Shown here: positions 5,148 through 7,359 of the stretch, piece after piece
How positions within the stretch are numbered: the first letter of the stretch is position 1
Layout: each line of letters begins with the position of its first letter
Translations under genes and position numbers: made by a program
The notes under the pieces: model-generated
The model's database searches: none
Told to the model about the DNA's origin: nothing
What the model saw: only the letters and a program-made list of their open reading frames with translations
NCBI GenBank assembly: GCA_945865855.1
Contig: CAMBES010000066.1
Coordinates: 1 to 7,359 of the forward strand
Reading direction: 5' to 3'
Source: Rhizobium sp. Q54
GTDB taxonomy: Bacteria; Pseudomonadota; Alphaproteobacteria; Rickettsiales; UBA1997
Length of the DNA stretch: 7,359 nt

Positions 5148-6947
5148 ATGTTTTTCAACAAGCAAATACCATTGATTTTAGCGCTAATTTTTTTGCGCTT
5201 AAATTACGCCTCAGCAGCTACAACCGATTGGCACAAAAGCGCCTCGAACGCTGCAGAAACCAGACTAATTTCCTCCTTCTACGAAGATGCTGGAAGTAAG
5301 AAATTAATCGCCGCAGTTAGCTTTAAAATTAGTTCTGGTTGGAAAATTTATGGTAAGGATTCGGAAGGAATAGGAATGCCGCCAAGCTTTGATTTTACTG
5401 GCTCAAAAAACTATTTAACTCATGAAATTCATTGGCCAAAACCTGAATTACACCAAGAAAAAATTGGTAATGAAACATTTGAATATTCAACTTACCACAA
5501 CGAAGTAACCATTCCGATTACGATTGATTTACAAAAAGTTGGTGAAGCCACCGAACTTACTCTATCAGTTGATTACGGCTTGTGCAAAGACATCTGCATT
5601 CCAGTTAGCGAAAAATTTTCTCTCACGATTCCCGACGAAATCGATAACGCCTCACTAAAAGAGATCGAAAAATTCTATTCAAAAAAATTAACCAGCGAAA
5701 CAAATGTAATAGAAAACGAGCAGCCAAAAGTTAGTGGCTTTCGAATCATTACTTACATTTTTTTCGCCCTCCTTGGCGGCTTAATTCTAAACGTAATGCC
5801 ATGTGTTTTGCCAGTATTGTCGATTAAATTACTTTCCGTAATAGACCGCCCTAATTCAAGATTAGAGAGCATTCGCTTCGCATTTTTCTCTACCACTCTC
5901 GGCATTATTTTCTGCTTCTTAATCTTTGCCCTACTCGCTTGTGTTATTAAATTTACCGGCAACGAACTTGGCTGGGGATTACAATTTCAAAATCCCAGTT
6001 TTCTAATTTTTCTAATCATTGTTGTTACCCTCTTCACCGCCAATTTACTTGGAAAATTTGAAATTAGTTTCGAACAAGTTCTTGCCACATTTTTAAATAA
6101 AAAAATCGACGAGAAGGAAAAAAAGAAAAATATTTTCATACCAAATTTTCTTTCTGGAATTTTAGCAACATTGCTTGCCACACCTTGCTCAGCGCCATTT
6201 CTTGGCTCAGCAATTTCTTTTGCTCTTGTCCAAAACTTTGCGATAATTTTTACGATTTTCTTCTTCATTGGAATCGGATTTTCTGCGCCTTACATCTTTT
6301 TATTTTTTGCTCCACGCTTGGTTTATCTTTTACCAAAACCAGGAATGTGGATGATTCAACTCAAGCATTTTCTCGCTTTATTAATGGCGGCAACGGTGCT
6401 GTGGCTGCTTCACATTTTGTCCAACTATCTTGATTTAACAGCGACAATACTGATCTCGTCGCTGGTGATCGCGATTTTTCTCTCCTTAAAAATCTCTGAC
6501 AAAATTCTAAAATACGCGGCAATAATTTTGCTTGCCGGATCAGCTTTTGCATTACCAAGAGATTTTCAAAAAATCTCCAAACCCAGCACTGAAAATGCTG
6601 AAGGACTTTGGCAAACATTTAATGAGGAAGAAATTTACCATCAAGTAAGAGAGGGGAAAACTGTTTTAGTCGACGTCACTGCCGATTGGTGCATCACCTG
6701 CAAATTCAATAAAATCAACGTCTTGCAGAGCGCTGAGGTAGTCCTTCTATTAAAACGCGGCGAAATCATTGGAATGCGTGGCGACATCACTAAACCAAAT
6801 CAAGAAATTATGAAATTTATGCGCAAACACAATCGTTTCGCTATTCCATTTAATGCTGTTTACGGACCAAGTGCTACGAAAGGTTTACTTGCCAGTGAAC
6901 TTCTAAACAAAAGCGAATTACTCAAATTAATCAAACAAGCGAAATGA
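5148..6947 (+). CDS. dsbD: Thiol:disulfide interchange protein, DsbD family (cytoplasm-to-periplasm electron transfer)
   Basis: A 599-residue inner-membrane protein with the complete three-part DsbD layout. DsbD passes electrons from cytoplasmic thioredoxin to periplasmic reductases, supporting disulfide isomerisation and cytochrome c maturation. A Sec signal peptide (1-23, ending ASA) leads into a periplasmic Ig-like alpha domain (about 30-165) with C146-x3-C150 in YGLCKDICIP. The beta domain (about 198-470) has roughly eight hydrophobic segments and the paired Pro-Cys motifs, C219 in NVMPCVLPVLSIK and C347 in ATPCSAPFLG. The C-terminal thioredoxin-like gamma domain (about 485-599) holds C515-x2-C518 in ADWCITCK, with a cis-Pro at P567. 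All six redox cysteines are present. The C-x3-C alpha site with CIP resembles the ScsB/alphaproteobacterial branch more than E. coli DsbD. The start is an ATG giving a good signal peptide; no Shine-Dalgarno is evident. The stop overlaps the next gene's ATG (ATGA). Confidence 0.93.
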   Translation: MFFNKQIPLILALIFLRLNYASAATTDWHKSASNAAETRLISSFYEDAGSKKLIAAVSFKISSGWKIYGKDSEGIGMPPSFDFTGSKNYLTHEIHWPKPELHQEKIGNETFEYSTYHNEVTIPITIDLQKVGEATELTLSVDYGLCKDICIPVSEKFSLTIPDEIDNASLKEIEKFYSKKLTSETNVIENEQPKVSGFRIITYIFFALLGGLILNVMPCVLPVLSIKLLSVIDRPNSRLESIRFAFFSTTLGIIFCFLIFALLACVIKFTGNELGWGLQFQNPSFLIFLIIVVTLFTANLLGKFEISFEQVLATFLNKKIDEKEKKKNIFIPNFLSGILATLLATPCSAPFLGSAISFALVQNFAIIFTIFFFIGIGFSAPYIFLFFAPRLVYLLPKPGMWMIQLKHFLALLMAATVLWLLHILSNYLDLTATILISSLVIAIFLSLKISDKILKYAAIILLAGSAFALPRDFQKISKPSTENAEGLWQTFNEEEIYHQVREGKTVLVDVTADWCITCKFNKINVLQSAEVVLLLKRGEIIGMRGDITKPNQEIMKFMRKHNRFAIPFNAVYGPSATKGLLASELLNKSELLKLIKQAK

Positions 6948-7359
6948 CCGAACTAACTAGACTAACCATCCGCCAAACTATTTCTGGCCTCAAAGAAAAA
7001 AAATTTTCTGCAGTCGAAGTAACGCAAAGCTATATCAAAAACATCGAACAAAATCGTAATTTAAATGCTTTCATTACTGAATCTTTTGACCTCGCCTTAA
7101 CTCAAGCAAAAAAATCTGACGAAAAAATTTCCGCTGGAATTGCTGGTGATTTAGAAGGAATTCCTCTCGCGATTAAAGACCTTTTTTGCACTAAAAATTT
7201 GCGCACAACTGCCGCTTCAAAAATGCTCGCTGATTTCACTCCGACCTACGAATCTAGTGTTACACAAAAACTTCTCGACGCTGGAACAGTAACGCTCGGC
7301 AAGACAAACATGGATGAATTCGCAATGGGCTCGGCCAATACAAATAGTTTTTTTGGGCC
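6944..7359 (+). CDS. gatA: Glutamyl-tRNA(Gln)/aspartyl-tRNA(Asn) amidotransferase subunit A, 5' part, cut by the right edge
   Basis: The first 138 codons of an amidase-signature protein, continuing past the window. GatA hydrolyses glutamine and feeds ammonia to GatB, converting Glu-tRNA(Gln) or Asp-tRNA(Asn) to the correctly amidated form in bacteria that lack the direct synthetases. Visible are an N-terminal helix (LTRLTIRQTISGLKEKKFSA), NLNAFIT (39-45), GDLEGIPLAIKDLF (68-81) with catalytic K78, and LGKTNMDEFAMGSANTNSFFG (from about 118). These are in the order and spacing of GatA, and GKTNMDEFAMGS with the following NS is diagnostic against other amidases. The Gly/Ser-rich stretch with the cis-Ser and nucleophile Ser lies beyond the edge. 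The ATG overlaps the dsbD stop as ATGA, implying coupled translation. gatC, often just upstream of gatA, is not here; gatB may follow outside the window. Confidence 0.95.
   Translation, partial: MTELTRLTIRQTISGLKEKKFSAVEVTQSYIKNIEQNRNLNAFITESFDLALTQAKKSDEKISAGIAGDLEGIPLAIKDLFCTKNLRTTAASKMLADFTPTYESSVTQKLLDAGTVTLGKTNMDEFAMGSANTNSFFG

Noticed and set aside
5987..6268. 93-codon minus-strand ORF within dsbD
   Set aside because: It is a Lys/Phe-rich complement of AT-rich membrane-segment codons, with no motif and no room for it beside the intact dsbD frame.

Overview
This is a compact, AT-rich bacterial window with almost no intergenic space. Two features suggest an alphaproteobacterium, possibly a Rickettsiales-like or related host-associated lineage. 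One is a small CHCC zinc-finger protein of the type related to mitochondrial complex I subunit NDUFS6. The other is a PurA whose sequence reads as alphaproteobacterial. The low GC, the Lys/Asn/Ile-rich proteins and the glutamyl-tRNA amidotransferase gene fit this, but the taxonomic placement is inference.

Layout: (1) At the left edge is the 3' end of a plus-strand gene that looks like a ChbG/HpnK (YdjC-type) carbohydrate deacetylase. Its frame is open from the first bases of the window. (2) After a 72-nt convergent gap comes a tight minus-strand run from 5078 down to 354. In transcription order it holds the zf-CHCC protein, purA, a GT4-type glycosyltransferase, a type IV prepilin-like protein fused to a LamG/ConA-like domain, an SDR-type L-threonine 3-dehydrogenase-like enzyme, and a small secreted four-cysteine protein. 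Junctions are an 8-nt overlap, then gaps of 4, 9, 3 and 7 nt, which suggests one co-transcribed operon. (3) A 69-nt divergent gap (5079-5147) separates this run from a plus-strand pair: a full-length DsbD-type thiol:disulfide interchange protein and gatA. These overlap by ATGA, and gatA runs off the right edge.

How the genes fit together: purA (AMP synthesis), the threonine dehydrogenase-like enzyme and gatA (tRNA amidation) are housekeeping or metabolic. The glycosyltransferase, prepilin/LamG protein and secreted cysteine protein concern the cell envelope, and DsbD supplies reducing power there. A functional link among the envelope genes is possible but rests only on co-directional packing. 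The prepilin/LamG fusion is the most unusual object here. I see no mobile element, CRISPR array, tRNA, rRNA or clear riboswitch, and no gene-free stretch longer than about 75 bases.
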